NCBI GenBank assembly: GCA_964036045.1 | Contig: OZ038384.1 | Span: 40,712,844-40,776,843, forward strand | Length of the DNA stretch: 64,000 bases | DNA from: Eutreptiella sp. 'Long Island Sound 2002' | Taxonomy: Eukaryota > Euglenozoa > Euglenophyceae > Eutreptiales > Eutreptiaceae | Direction of reading: 5' to 3' | Part shown: piece after piece, positions 40,942-54,418 of the stretch | Position numbering within the stretch: the stretch's first letter is position 1 | How the letters are laid out: each line of letters opens with the position of its first letter | Position numbers and translations under genes: made by a program | Notes under the pieces: model-generated | Databases searched by the model: none | What the model was told of the DNA's origin: nothing | The model's input: the letters and a program-made list of their open reading frames with translations, nothing else

Positions 40942-43900
40942 TTAGTTCCTCTTCTTACGCTGGGACAGGGTCTCAGCACGGGTTAGCAACTGGCCCTCGT
41001 TGTTCTCAACGAGGTAGGAACGAAGGATGGGGTCGATAATCCCATCTGGCTGTATGAAGGCTGAAATAGGCTCCCAGGTAGCCTCTGAAAGCCCATAGCC
41101 ATCCCACAGGGTCAGGAATTTCCAGCCCTGTTTATACTCGTGGCGTGCAATACCTGCAACCACGTAGTACCCATCGACTGCGATTTCCTCGGCAGTCATC
41201 TCCTCGAGTTCGTCTACCTCCTCAGGGGTGGCAGCGTTCTCTAGGTCGATACGCTCGACCTCACAGTCAGGCAAGCGCCACTCATCCCACGATAGTGCAT
41301 CAGGGGAGTGGTAGTGTCTGAGTTGCTTAGGAGCACACAGCAGCTCCCCACCTAGATGGGGGCTGCACCTCACATGGATCCTGGATCCATCTATCCTGAT
41401 AATACCATAGGGCCCAAAGTAGGGGTCCTGCAAACAGTTGCGGGGCCATGTGGGCAATCGTGAGTGGTGTACAAGCACCAGGTCGCCTACCCTGAAACTG
41501 GCAGGATGTCTCGTGCGGTTACGCCGGGTTAGTTCGCGTTCTCGAACGCGTTTCAGGTTAGCTCTGGCCCTGTTAGCCAGATCCTGCCGGTGCTCCAGCC
41601 AGTCGCCAACTGGGCTCTTATAGTCCTCGGGGAAAGGGGTTTTGAAAAACCACGCAGGACGCCCCCCATGGAACAGTTCATGGGGGGTATAGCCGGTTGA
41701 AGAACTCCCTTGGTAGTTCATGGTCAGAGCGGCCCAGGGCAACAGGGGTACCCAATCTTTGGTGCGCTCCAGTTTAATCAGAATCCTCAGATTCTGCTCC
41801 ACCACACGATTCTGTCTCTCACAAAGAGGGTTAGACGTGTGCGTGTAAGGTACACCTGTGGTTACCTGGACGTTCAGTGCGTCCAGCACTCGCTTGTACC
41901 AACCGGTATCACTCCGGATGCGTACATCTTCATCGGAGTCGATTTTTTTAGGTCAGCAGCAAGGTATTCATCTCGGGGACACGCTCATGCCTTTACTTTG
42001 CTTCCAACTGCGAAAAAAAGTGGACTTTTTGGCGATTTTCTATTGCGCACGGCGGTCAGGAATCTGAAACTCGCGTACGCGGCAGTTGTCGACAGTTGAT
42101 CTGCGGCTCCAGCTCCAGCGACAGCATAATTTTGTTGAAAATTTGAGAAAACACAAAAACAACAGTACTACTGTGTACCGATGATATCGCTCTTCTGAAA
42201 ATGCATGACTTGGAATTTTGGGAAAAAACAGCTGCTAAAATCATAGGTGCTTAGGCGCCCCATAGGGTTCAAACCACTCCTCCACCAGGATCTTCACAGT
42301 CTGCTCTCCTGTGATCTTCTTGTTGCAGGGGAAAGCACGTTTGAAGCAGGTTAGACCACAGGTGACCACCAAACAGCTATCATAGCCACCAAACTTAGGC
42401 AGACCGTGGATGAAATCCGCGTACAACAGGGAGTTAGCACAGTAGCGTATGGGGAGACTGGAGACCAGTCCTCTGTCACGTGAGTCGCTCTGTTTGCTGG
42501 CGTGACAGTCACAGGAGTCCACTATGGACTGCATACGGGCACGTAGTTCAGACTAGGTTAGTCGGCAGTAGAAACGCTCACTGAAGAAAGCAGCAGACCG
42601 GTTGCACCCTGTGTGCCCGGCGCTGTGGTCTGCCCACTGCAGACAGCCGTGCAGTCGTGCCTCAGGCACAACTATGCGGTCCTCATACTATAGGTACTGG
42701 TTATCTTTATACCAGCGGTCGCCATCTATTAGGCGTGCCTCTAGGCCATCACTGGGGGTACTGAGTACACAGTGGTACTCAGCCTGGTAGTCTCTCAGGC
42801 TCCAGCCCTCCAGTACACCTGCCGTACGCATGGATAGGTCCAGCTGGACATCCATACGTTGGAACGCCTCTTTGGCCAACGCTTCAGAGCTCTCACCTAG
42901 GAGGGCGTCGAAGTTATTACGCGAGATGCAGTCAGCCATCTCGTTCTTTATACCTGGTATATGATGGACGGTCAACCTGAACTGACTCAGGTATGTCCAC
43001 CATCGTTTTAGTTTCGCTTTTTCAGGAGGCGGGCCCTTCTGAAATGTCTTCACGGGCTCTTGGTCACAGAGCCATCGAAACAGGGTTAGTACCTAGAAGA
43101 CGGGATTCGGAAGAGAGCACGAGCATCCCAGCCAGGAGTTCCTGGTCGTAGGTACTGTAGTTGGATCGTGCTTAATTCCACTTCCGGTTCCAGTGCCCCA
43201 GAGGCACCAGACGCCATTCATTGCCGGGATAGTCATGCTTCAGGGTTCCATCGCGGTTCAGACCTGAAGTGTGAAACTGGCAGTGCAATAACTCATTGGG
43301 TTTAAGCTCCTGCCACTGGTATAGGGTACCCCCCCCCCCCCTACGTCACACGCATCCGTGACGAGTATTATCTCGCCCTTAGGGCGGGGCACCCCTAGGC
43401 AGTTGGTGGAAGATATTTTCCTCTTCAACTCCTGGAAACAGGCCTCCTCCTTGTCGGTCCACCGCCAAGGGTTGGTCTTCTTTATAAGGTCAGTCAGGGG
43501 GGCTGATGAATACGTAAAATTGTGGATATGGCGTCGGTAAAAATTGCAGGCGCCAATGAAACTCTTAACATCGTGTAGACCCTACTTAGGGTTATCACGT
43601 ATCTGCATGTCCTGTAGGGGCTGCATCTTAGACGCGGCTGGTTTCCACCAGCCATACCCCATGTCAAACCCTAGGTACTCGATCTCCTCTCGCATAAACT
43701 CACACTTCTCGAGTTTGATGCGGAGATTGTTTTCCTGACAGACGGTGAAAAACTCTTGCAGGAGGAGGATGTGATCCTCCTGGGTATTCGTACCCAGGCT
43801 CACGTCGTCGATGTGGGCCTCCATCTCAGCCCCGCGGGAAACCTTTCCTGCACAAGGGGTCTGCGTCTCAGGATATATAGGATTTTGTTCATCAGCTCCT

Positions 43901-46035
43901 GAAAGAGAGCAGGGGCATTCGCGGCACCAAAGGGCATGACCTTCCAGCGGAAGACACGGCCCTTAGGGGTTACAAAGGCGAGCAGTTCCTGGGCTGCTCG
44001 GGTTAGGTCTACTTGCCAGAAGCCACTGCGCTTATCCATCTTGGTCTTGAATCGACACTTAGCGATTCTCTCCAGGGTGTTCTCCATGTTGGGGATACTC
44101 CCTGAGTGGTTCTGGGTCTTCTTATTGACCTCCCCATAGTCAACGACCAAGCGCATAGCAGTGGACCCAGGTTTAGCAACCAGAAAACAAGGGCTACAAT
44201 GGCGGGTGTAGTCCCCGTGCTTACACTCCTCGACGAGGCCAGCATCTATACACTCTTGGATCTGGCGTTCATTCTCGTCGATTTGGTCTTGTGGGGCGGG
44301 GTATGGACGCCGCCTCACAACCAACCCTTCAAACTCTGGTTTGAGTTTGAGGTGCATCTGGACCAGTTTCTTATGAGACAGGGGTGGGAGCAACGCTCCC
44401 AAAAACCTCCTGATACTCGTGGATGAGCTTAGTGAGACGGGGGTCGAGATTCATGCTCCCCACTTTCTCGGAAAAATTCTCCTCAGCGCGGAGGTTACCC
44501 TTCCCTTTATCCTGCTTTTTTATACGCCCCACCGTTTCGAGGGGCAACTCATCCTCCCAGTCCCGGCGTTCCTGGGCATACTGGAGGGAGTATACCAGAG
44601 GGGTCTCAGGATCGGGGAGAGTCATCTTTTCATCATCCTCCTCGGACCAAATAGACGTTTTTCAGGTCCTCTTGAGGAGGTCCAGGCGGGTCCGTCGCTC
44701 GATACTCTCAGCCTTAGCCCACAGGACCTGCTGTAGTTCCCGCACGTCATACCAAGAGACGGGCTTGTTATTGGGTGAGGGTTTAGCGCCAGGTACCTGA
44801 CCTGAGGGGCCATCAGTGGCCCTCATAGAGAACACGGCGTGATCATTAGACCCACCAGGGGCGGACTCGCCGAGATCCACCTCTTCCATGAGCAACTGCG
44901 CTAGGAAAGCGCTATGCTTCAGTGTCACAACCTCCGGGTCGACCGGGGGTATTACACTGGCGATATCGCTCAGGCGGTCGTCAGCATCAGCCAGCGGAGT
45001 AGAGACTGCTGGTGTCTCCGGCTCATCGGGGCACTCACCACTCGTAGTGGTAACCGAAGAGTACTCAGATCTCTTCTTGAGATCATGGAGGGTAAGGCCC
45101 TTGTTTTCGGCCATCAACTCCTTGAGCACAACTTGATCAAGGTCACTCACGGGCACGGGGTTTAGAGCACCATCTACGATGGATAGGAAACTGCCCCATT
45201 CAGGGGCGGGCATGGTCTCCTGAGAGTCCTCAGGGACGTAGATGGGACCGTTGGGCAGTTCGGTCCTTCCCACGGTCATACGGTCCAAGAGGCTCCTCCG
45301 ATAGGCGTGTTCACCTGTGGTAGCCCAGTCGGGGGTGCACAGGACCACTGTCGCTCCTTCGAGGGCGATTTTGGTAATCACCTTGGCGAGCTGGGAGAAA
45401 GGGGGGTTTGCGTAGCACAACCCCATTGATTTCCAGTAAAAGCGGTACGCATTGTTTAGGTTCCGCGGGCAGTAGAGCTGCATCAGATGCTGCTCTTTAC
45501 TCGCGAACAGTTCTACCTGAATTTCATTCAGGTCCAGCTGCAGGGCGGCCAGTCCATTTTCCAACACTGGCCGCACCAACTGATAGTTCTGAGTTCTGTA
45601 AGACCGGTTCACGTAACGTAGACCGGCTTCTTTTAGACCTGACAGCTCCAGAGGGACAGAGTATAGGCCACTGCCAAAATCGCAGTGAAGGGCGGAGGGA
45701 CGTTGCAAGGACAGCAACTTCATCTGGGGGTTGAAGCGCAGAAGATCAGTGCCAATGACAATGTCAAAGGCGTCGGTGTCAAGCACTTTGCAGTGCTGCG
45801 TCACCTCCTCATGGCCTAGACAGACAGTCACATCAACCCCCCCCAGGGAATGGATGGTCCGACCATCCCCTACCCTTATGGCCACTGTTTTGGTTTTCCG
45901 GATCTTGGCTTGTTTTAGCAATCTGCGGGCCACGATTGAGAGCGTGGCGCCCGTGTCCAAGACCGCTTTGTAAACCTGATCACCTATTTTGACGGTGATC
46001 CAGAAAACCCAATCTTCTCCCTCGGAGCCGCCCCC
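40942..46035 (-). pseudogene. pol: E3 pol, broken
   Basis: The order is as in E2: protease (DTGA near 45957) and MTase-like ELFAS...NPPF (45400-45520), continuous from 46035 to 44662, then broken. RT fragments cover 44402-43582 and keep the HIDD box. RNase H fragments follow (43560-43060), then integrase fragments at 42534-42241 and 41889 on, and an intact C-terminal 315 codons with GPF-like and chromodomain (LTLWDGYG, ATWEP) to TAA at 40942. At least five stops or shifts separate these pieces, and a 0.3 kb insertion splits the integrase core. It cannot make a functional Pol. Confidence 0.85.
41940..42245. repeat. 0.3 kb insertion in the E3 integrase region
   Basis: E2 reads GAGTGCACCTGTTTAGGTGCTCC here (around 21981). 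E3 keeps GAGT and ...TTAGG at each edge but has about 300 extra bases of AT-richer sequence between. Edge words TTTAGGTC and CTTAGGCG suggest a short TTAGG target duplication. Its right edge shares aaaatcataggtg with 17655-17667. Probably a small non-autonomous element. Confidence 0.5.
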
Positions 46036-46038
46036 CTA
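45978..46038 (-). promoter_or_regulatory. E3 gag/pol UAG and hairpin (relic)
   Basis: UAG (46038-46036) is followed by GGGGGCGGCTCCGA, as in E2. The hairpin GATCACC/GGTGATC (45994-46000 with 45978-45984) is at the same distance, with a compensatory C-G to A-U change. Confidence 0.6.
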
Positions 46039-48062
46039 TTCCCCTTCAGGGAATTTCACTTCAAAGCCCGCCGCCTGCAGGCACTTAGAGTGCCAGTTGA
46101 GGCGGTGCTTCTTGGCGTTCTCGTTCCCCTTATCAGCGCCACCGGGGCTGGGGGTAGAGGGTACGGTTCGCTTCTCTCCAGGCTGCTCACCCTTGGGGGT
46201 GGGGCCTGGTTTTCCACCTGTGGGGGGTGCGGAGTTTCCTTGCCCTCCTCCAGGGTTACCTCCACTGGGAGTTCCCCCAGGGGTACTGCCTCCCCCCCCC
46301 CTTACCGGCGTTCTTACGCCGTTCTTCCTCGGCCCTTATTAGCTTCTCGGACTCGCGGCGTTTTATGTGGCACTCATCCTCGTAGTGCCTCCTCTTGCCG
46401 CAGTAGCCACACGTGATAGTGCAGCAGAAGTGGTCCTGGTGTTTGACCTCCTGACCATCCTTGGTCTTCTGCGTCCGCCGCAACTGGAGCATACAAGACC
46501 TGCGTCCATCGCAGTCAAGGGCGTGACATGGTCCCCCTTTGTCGTCCGTAGGCTGGCAATAAAAAAGATTGGGGGCTCCCTTGCCTTTAGCGGGGGGGGT
46601 CTCCTTCATATGCTTCAGTTGCCCTCCCTTACCCTTCCCCGGGTTAGAGTGGGGTTGTGAGACCTCCCTCCCTGAGGCTTTTCAGCAGGGGCCTCCCTCC
46701 GCAGATGTTTGCGCAGGTATTTATCCATGTGAGAGTCGTTTTCTCTCTCCATGGCGAGTTCGATCAGAAGATCGACCAACTCATCGTAGGAATGAGTCCG
46801 GGATTTCCTCTCGGACGTCTCCTTACAATTCTCCCAAGTCTTGGGAGGAATTTTACCCACGAGCCACAGATGAGGCTCGGTAGGCCCGTATGAGGAGGGG
46901 TTCATCCTCCCCATTAGCTCCTCCAGCTGCGCCACGAACTCAGAAATACGGGCAGCTGTGGGGAACTCAGGAAGTGGGGGTAGTTCCTCTATCTCTGTAC
47001 GGACACTCAGGTCCGTTTCGCAGACTGGGTACATTTGTTCCAGTCTTTTAAGGAAGTCTCCCGGACTGGAGCTCTTCCTGATGGCAGTTTTCACCTGCCG
47101 CTAAAGAAACTTTTTCTTGCACGACTTCTTGATGAGCGTGCACTTGGTCCGGACATCAGCATGTTGCTGTCCGGTGAGGAGTAGAAACTCCGAAAACTCT
47201 TCGGCCCATTCGGGCAAGTTTTTAGGATCGAACTCAGGGAGCTCGATCTGAAGGTTCGCTGTGGCGATGCCCTTCGTTCCCCGACCTGGTACACCAGTGT
47301 CACCTTTTCCACCTGAGGGGGATGAGGGGTAGACAGTGGCAAGTGGTGCCAGTGCAGCCAGCCCATAGCCCTCCATCTCAACCTCAGTAGAATCCCCAAT
47401 AGTGCATACAGGAACAGTCCTCACGCGAGGATGGAAAGGGCTTGGACAAGTGTCCAAGGGGGTGCTGCGGATCCCTCTGCAGCTTTTCACGCCCCGGGTC
47501 AGGAGTTCAACACCCAGGGACATGGTCCAGGGGGGCTTCTTCAGTTCAGACAGCCCCAGTTTAGCCTTGAGTGCTGCAGACAGTGCATTCAAATCAGGAT
47601 CTTCATCCCCAGCCCCCAGAACCCGGGAAAGGAGTTCCATGGTCTCATCCAGACCGAGTTTAGGGGCAGCCATACGTGAAGGTAAACCTCTTTCCACGCG
47701 CACGGGCTCGGGGCACACCCCACGAGGCGAAGGTGGTCTTGGCCTCGAAGGTAACGACGGGGTAGGCTCTCTAGATCTCCAGTCCTCCTCCCATTCCGAG
47801 GAGTCATTCGACGTCGTGGCGGATATTTCCCTATAAGGTGCTTCGAACCCTTCACCCCACGTGGTGCCGAACATGGGATACGCCTTCATCGGTTCTTTCT
47901 CCTGCTCCTTCCATCCCGCTTTTCTCCAGGCTTTCACTTTGGCGGTGGTGACCTTCTCCATCGCGGCCTGGGCTTCCTTAGCGGCTAAAGAATCAGGATC
48001 AGGGGCATCCTCAGAAGGAGGTAAGGAAGATACGACAGACAGGAGGGCAGCCGCCATCGGAT
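46036..48062 (-). pseudogene. gag: E3 gag, main part, broken
   Basis: It aligns with E2 Gag through the capsid-like LPEFDPKNLPEWAEEF and the CCHC knuckle CGYCGKRRHYEDEC. A TAG at 47103-47101 replaces the CAG that E2 has at this point. Frame changes lie near 46615 and 46260. The N-terminal end is cut at 48062 by the 6.36 kb insert, and the missing first part is at 54563-54716. Confidence 0.8.
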
Positions 48063-48179
48063 GCATGCAGGGAGGACAGGGTACACAAGGCAAACCAGCG
48101 GGAAACAATTTTTTCTGTTTTTGAAAATAGGAAACAGTTTTTTCGGGTTTTGAAAATGCACGGGGGTAACACCACAGGG

Positions 48180-51100
48180 CGCTAGCAGCACAACGGACAG
48201 CAGCAAAAACAGCACACACCACAACACAACGGCAAAACACACACAGCGCAGCGCGCACAGCACAGGGCACCACAGCAAAGCACCGCACCAAACGGCACAG
48301 CACCCCACAGCGCGGCACAACACCCGAGGGCAAGACACAGCACGCACCAGCACCAAACAATGCGAGCAAAAACAGCACAGCACCACGCAAACAGCACAGT
48401 GCGCAACAGCACTACACCGCACGAAACAACAAGATGCAACGCAGAGCACCACAGCACCAAGAGACACAGCACGCCACACAGGAACAGAGACCCCGACCAA
48501 ACAGCCAGACACGACGGGAACAGCACAGCACAGCGCACCAAGACACCACACCCCCAGGCACAGCACAAAACACAGCAGCACAGCACAGCACGCAGCAAAG
48601 CACACAACACCCGAGGCACCGCACAGCACCCGAGGGCACGCCACAGCGGGAAGCGGCACCACAGACCGCGAGACAACGCAGCACAGTGCCATCCCCACAG
48701 CGCGGTGCACAGCAGCACAGCACCACACAGCACAACACGACGCGACACGGCCCAACACAGCACCAGGAGGCACAGCACAGCACAGCACAGGGCAGCGCGA
48801 CCAAAACGAAACGGCAAGCCACAACGAGGACAGCACAGCACAGCGCAACCAGACACCCCGCCCAAAGGCGCAGCACAGCACACGGCAGCAAACAACAGCG
48901 CGGCACAGCACGCAGCCATTCGCACAACGCCAACGGACACCAGACGGCACAAAACAACCCACGACAGCACACAGTGGGACAGCACAGCACAGAGCACGGG
49001 GGCCGAGGAACACCCCAGCGAACGGCGCAACGCACGACAACACAGCACAGCACTACACAGCACAACACAACGCGACACGGCCCAACACAGCACCAGGAGG
49101 CACAGCACAGCACAGGGCAGCGCGACCAAAACGAAACAGCAAGCCACAACGAGGACAGCACGGCACAGCGCAACCAGACACCACGCCCAAAGGCGCAGCA
49201 CAACACACAGCAGCAAACAACAGCGCAGCACAGCACGCAGCCAACCGCACAACGCCAACGGACACCAGACGGCACAAAGCAACCCACGACAGCACACAGT
49301 GGGACAGCACAGCACAGAGCACCAGGACGCAGCACCCCAGCGAACGGCGCAACGCACGACAACACAGCACAGCACCACCGAGCACGGCAGAGCACGCAGC
49401 AGGACGCAGCCGCACGAGGAATCGCAGCGCAGCACCACGCCACCCGCGGAGCACAACAGGACACGGCACAACACGACACGGCACGCCGCACCCCGAACAA
49501 CACAACACAGCAAGCAGCAACACGGCACCACAAAGGGCAGAACAAGCCAGCACACCGCGGCAACACAAACCGGCAGAAGGCACGACACACAAACCACGGG
49601 GGGGGGGGGGCAGCGCCAGGCGGCGCAAACCCGCAGGTGCGCAAAGCCGAGAAGGCAGAGAGAGAACAACCACGACACCACAGAGCAACAAGGAAAACAC
49701 CGCAGCACACGACAACGCACGACGGCACCACACACGACGAAACACCGCACAAAACAGCGCGGAGAAGCGGAGCACCGAGCGACACCAACAGAAAGGGCGT
49801 GGCCAACGCCAACGGGAGACGTCAACGGCACAACAGACGAGCGCACCACACAGCAAGACACCCGCACGGCAACGCAGCACGGCGCAGCAAAACACCGCGC
49901 GCCGCACACAACAGCCCACCCCCAACCACAGCACCACAGAACAAGACGCGGGGCACCGAAGACCACTAGGAGCAACCGCCGGGGGCGGCGGGGGGGGGGG
50001 CACCAGCACGAGCCGAGGGGGGAAAACGAAACCCAACCAAACAGGTGCCAAGGCCAAAGGCACGGAAAAAACAAGGCAGAAGCAGGAGGACAAGGGAAAA
50101 CGAGCGGCAGGGGCCAACACCCAGGAAACACGACCCGGGGGGGGGGGGCAAAAGGAAACGCCAACAGACGGCCAACCACAAGGCACAAAGGCAACAAGGG
50201 TAAAGGAGGGCGAGACAACCAGCCGGGAAGGGCATACCCCCGGAGAGGGGGGGGGGGGGGAACCGCCGGCGGGGCACCAAGAAGCGAGGGGGGGGCGGGA
50301 CACAACGTGCGGAAGGGCGGGGTGGGGTGGGGGGGGGGGGCACAGCAGCAGGCGGCGACAAACACCGGCGCAAGGCCAGGAACCGCACAGACACGAGCGA
50401 GCAAAGGGCCACGAGCAGCAGGGCGACGACATCCGCGAAACAAAAACAAGGAGTGGCGCACCGCACGCGCTCGGGAGGCCGGCCCGTCCGACCCGGCCAG
50501 GACAAAGGGGTGGCGCACCACACGCGCTCGGGAGGCTGGCCCGTCCGTCCCGGCCAGGAAAACACCACAGACAGGGAACACCCGACAACGCCGGCCGTAC
50601 GGCGGCGGAGACAACAGCACACCATCAAAACAAGCCGAGCATCCAGCCGGCTACAACACCACGAACCAAAACCCGAACACGCCGACACAGCAGGCCCCAC
50701 CAAGGGGGGGGGGCACGCACAAGCACGGCACGCCCCAACAAAGGGGGGGGCAAGCACCAACACAGCACCGACCCCGGCCACGTGAACACCACAGGCAACA
50801 AACACCCGACAACGCCGGCCGTACGGCGACAAAGACAACAGCGAACCAACAAAACAAGCCGAGCATCCAGCCAGCTACAACACCACGAACCGAAACCCGA
50901 ACACGCCGACACAGCAGGCCCCACCAAGGGGGGGGCCACGCACAAACACGGCACGCCCCAACAGGGGGGGGGGGGGGGACGCACCAGCACAGCACCAACC
51001 CCGGCCAAGCCAACAACACAACCACAACCACAACCCACCCAACAGGCGACGACAACCCAAACCAAACACCACCATCGCGGCAGGGGGGCACCAACACAGC

Positions 51101-52985
51101 ACACCCCCGCAAGAGGGGGGGCACGCACCAACACAGCGCGCCCCACCAAGAAGGGGGCCACCACCCAACGCAGCACGCCCCACCAGGGGAGGGGGCACGC
51201 ACCAGCACAGCACCACCCCCGGCCAGGCAAACAACACAGACAACCAACACCCGACAACGCCGGCCGTACGGCGACAAAGACAACAGCGAACCAACAAATC
51301 CAGCCGAGCATCCAGCCGGCTACAACACCATGAACCGAAACCCGAACACGCAGACACCGCACTCCCCACCAAGGGGGGGGGCACGCACAAACACGACACG
51401 CCCCAACATGGGGGGGGGGGGGGGCACACACCAGCACAGCACCAACCCCGGCCAAGCCAACAAGACAACCGAAACCACAACCCACCCGACAGATGACGAC
51501 AACCCAAACCAAACACCACCACCGCAGCAGGCGGCCACCAACACAGCACGCCCCAGCGAAAGGGGGGCCACGCACCAAAACAGCCTGCCCCACCAAGGGG
51601 GGGGGCAGGCACAAGCACGGCACGCCCCAACAGGGGGGGGAGCACGCACCAGCAGAGCACCAACCCCGGCCAGGCCAACACCACAGACAACCAACACCCG
51701 ACAACGCCGGCCGTACAGCGGCGGAGACAACAGCGAACCAACAAAACCAGCCGGGCATCCAGCCGGCTACAACACCACAAACCGAAACCCGGACACGCCG
51801 ACACAGCACTCCCCACCAAGGGGGGGGGGCACGCACAAACACGGCACGCCCCAACAGGGGAGGGGGCACACACCAGCACAACACCAACACCGGCCAAGCC
51901 AACAACACAACCGCGACCACAACCCACCGAACAGATGACGACACCCCAAACCACACACCACGACCGCGGCGAGCAGGCACCGACACGGCACGCCCTACCG
52001 GGAGGGGGGCGAAGCACCAACGCAGCACGCCCCACCACGAGGGGGGCCACAAACCAACGCAGCACACCACGGGGGGGGGGCACACACCGACACAGCACGC
52101 CCCACCATGAGGGGGGCACGCACCAACACAGCACGCCCCACCAAGAGGGGGACCACAAACCAACGCAGCACGCCCCACCATGGGGGGGGGCCACACACCA
52201 ACACAGCACGCCCCAACATGGGGGGGGGGCACGCACCAACACAGTACGCCCAACCATGAGGGGGGCCGCGCACCAGCACAGCACCCGGCCCGGCCAGGTG
52301 ATCAACACAACCACAACCGCAATCCAACTGCCGACCACACCGATCCGAACACGCCGACAGTATGGCGGCGAAGACAACACCGAACAAACACCACCACAAG
52401 CACCACCAACCCAAACCCAACGCCGGCCCCCAGGCGGCACACACGACGACAACCCAAGCCCAGCACCACCACACCACGCACAACCGCCGCGGCGGACAGG
52501 CACCAACACAGCGTGCCCCACCATGAGGGGGGCCACGCACCGGCAGAGCACGCCCCACCACGAGGCGGGCCACGCAGCAAAGCAGCACGGACGACAATGC
52601 GGTGGGCCGCACACGAGCACAGCACCCACCTTGGGAGGGGCCACACACCTCACAACACGCCCCACAGTGGGCGGGAGGCGCGCAGCAACACAGCACGCCC
52701 TACCATGGGGGGGGCCACGCACCATCGTAGCAAACCCCACCAAGAGGGGGGCCACGCACCGGCACAACACCAACCCCGGCGAAGCAAACAGCACATCCCC
52801 AACCGCAGCCCGACCCGGGCACGACCAACCAACACCGAAACAAGCAGGACAACTACACCAACAACATCTGACCGCGCAAGCGCCCGCAGCAGCGCCAAGG
52901 AACCAACGCCGAACAAGCCGACCATGAGGCGGCTAACACAACCGTGCACCATCAAAACCACTGCAGCGGCCACGACATGACCATA
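48180..52985. repeat. T-depleted A/C/G-only block with G-runs
   Basis: Over about 4.8 kb the plus strand has almost no T; long stretches have none. The first part is CACAGCAC-type words. From about 49.6 kb there are repeated G-runs of 8-13. From 50.58 kb, units sharing cacccgacaacgccggccgta recur at about 50579, 50803, 51248 and 51692, giving periods near 224 and 445 bp. The very long frames on both strands (up to 1192 codons) follow from the lack of T and A-containing stops and are not genes. Confidence 0.8.
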
Positions 52986-53930
52986 AACAGACCACACGCA
53001 AGCCGGCCAACACCAAACCAGCCAGGCATGCAGGGGTCGAAACAGGAACGGCGTCCAACGGGTGGGCGAAAGCGTGGTGCGCCACGCCCGCCGACCACCA
53101 TACCCACGAACACAACAGAACATGTAACTCTACCGTTACGAACGCGACCAACCAACGTTAACAAACTACACTACACAACACTTGGACAAACCAAAACGCA
53201 ACTAACCAGCACCGACACGGACGTGCCGGCTACACAGACAACATTCGGCGATACGACCACCGGCAGCAGCGCGACGGAACCCACGCAAACCAAGCCGACC
53301 ATTAGGTGGCCAAGACAACCGCGCACCAACCACACCGCAGCTGCAGCCGCCACTTGACCAAAAACAGACCAACCGCAAGCCGGCAAACACCAAACCAGCC
53401 AGGCGTGCACGTGTCGAAACGGGAACGGCGTCCAACGGGTTGGCGACGCCGTGGTGCGCCGCGCCCGCCGGCGACCATGCCCACGAACACAGCAGAACGC
53501 CGCAACTCTACGGTTACGAACGCGACCAACCAACGTTGACAAACTACACAACACTACACTTGGACAAACCAAGACGCAACTAACCAGCACCGAAACGGAC
53601 ATGCCGGCTACACAAACAACATTCGGCAATACGACCACCGGCAGCTGCGGGATCGAACCCACGCAAACCAAGCCGACCATGAGGCGGCCAAGACAACCGC
53701 CCACCAACCACACCGCAGCTGCAGCCGCCACTTGACCGTAAACAGACCACACGCAAGCCGGCCAACACCAAACCAGCCAGGCGTGCACGGGTCGAAACGG
53801 GAACGGCGTCCAACGGGTTGGCAACACCGTGGTGCGCCACGCCCGCCGACGACCATACCCACGAACAAAAACGTGACTCTACCATCACGCAACCGACCAA
53901 CCAACATTAACAAACTACGCCGAACAGTTA
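52980..53930. repeat. About 377 bp tandem repeat, 2.5 units
   Basis: The word caccaaaccagccagg starts at about 53011, 53388 and 53766. Each unit carries gaacggcgtccaacggg, a tctac(g/c)(g/a)ttac segment, and tggacaaacca. Minor differences between units are mostly single bases. Confidence 0.75.
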
Positions 53931-54418
53931 AACGACCGACCAACCAACCACAACGACCTACTTCGAACCCCCGGCCCCCCGGGAGAGCGCAAGCTCGACC
54001 GAGTCAGGAGGCGTGAGTGTGCGCCACGGCATGCGAGTCCCGTAGCACGTGCTTCGTCAAGTCGCCTCACACCTACTGAAAACCAACCCAGGTGGGGGTG
54101 CCTGCACGACAGGGCCTCTGGTCTGGCTCCGGGCCCCTGGGCCCCAGAATCCGGAGGTTGATGAGGATGTGCGATGGGACCCTCCCCCACGTATCATCCG
54201 CCCGAAGGAGAGGAATGTGAGACTTCGGTCGAACATGGGTTACCTCTCTGGGCAGAACCCGCTGTAGGGTACTGCTCGCGGCGACCGCGCCCTTCCCCCA
54301 TGTGGGGGAGCCGCTTTGTGGGGGCACGTGCAGTAGGGCCGTGGGTGGGTGAGCAAAAGCCCCTTGGTAAGTCCCCCCTGCGGGGCAACCCCAGTCCCGA
54401 GTCGACCTACCTACCTAC

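Larger units (their letters stand above)
48063..54418 (+). mobile_element. 6.36 kb non-coding insert in E3 gag with (ACCT)4 tail
   Basis: The 144 bp gag segment at 47919-48062 is repeated at 54419-54562 with about three mismatches, and everything between is foreign to gag. The insert starts with T-run-containing sequence (48108-48160). It then has the T-depleted 48.18-52.98 kb block, about 377 bp repeats (52980-53930) and a unique 3' part ending in (ACCT)4 at 54405-54420. The 3' part resembles 15546-16030. A very long target duplication plus a microsatellite tail suggests a non-autonomous retroposon copied by target-primed reverse transcription. Tandem duplication by recombination is the alternative. 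No enzyme is encoded. Confidence 0.55.

Noticed and set aside
48182-52980. Frames of 812-1192 codons in the T-depleted block
   Set aside because: Without T on one strand, stop codons hardly occur in any frame on it, and the complement is similarly open. No domain is present, and the region interrupts gag.
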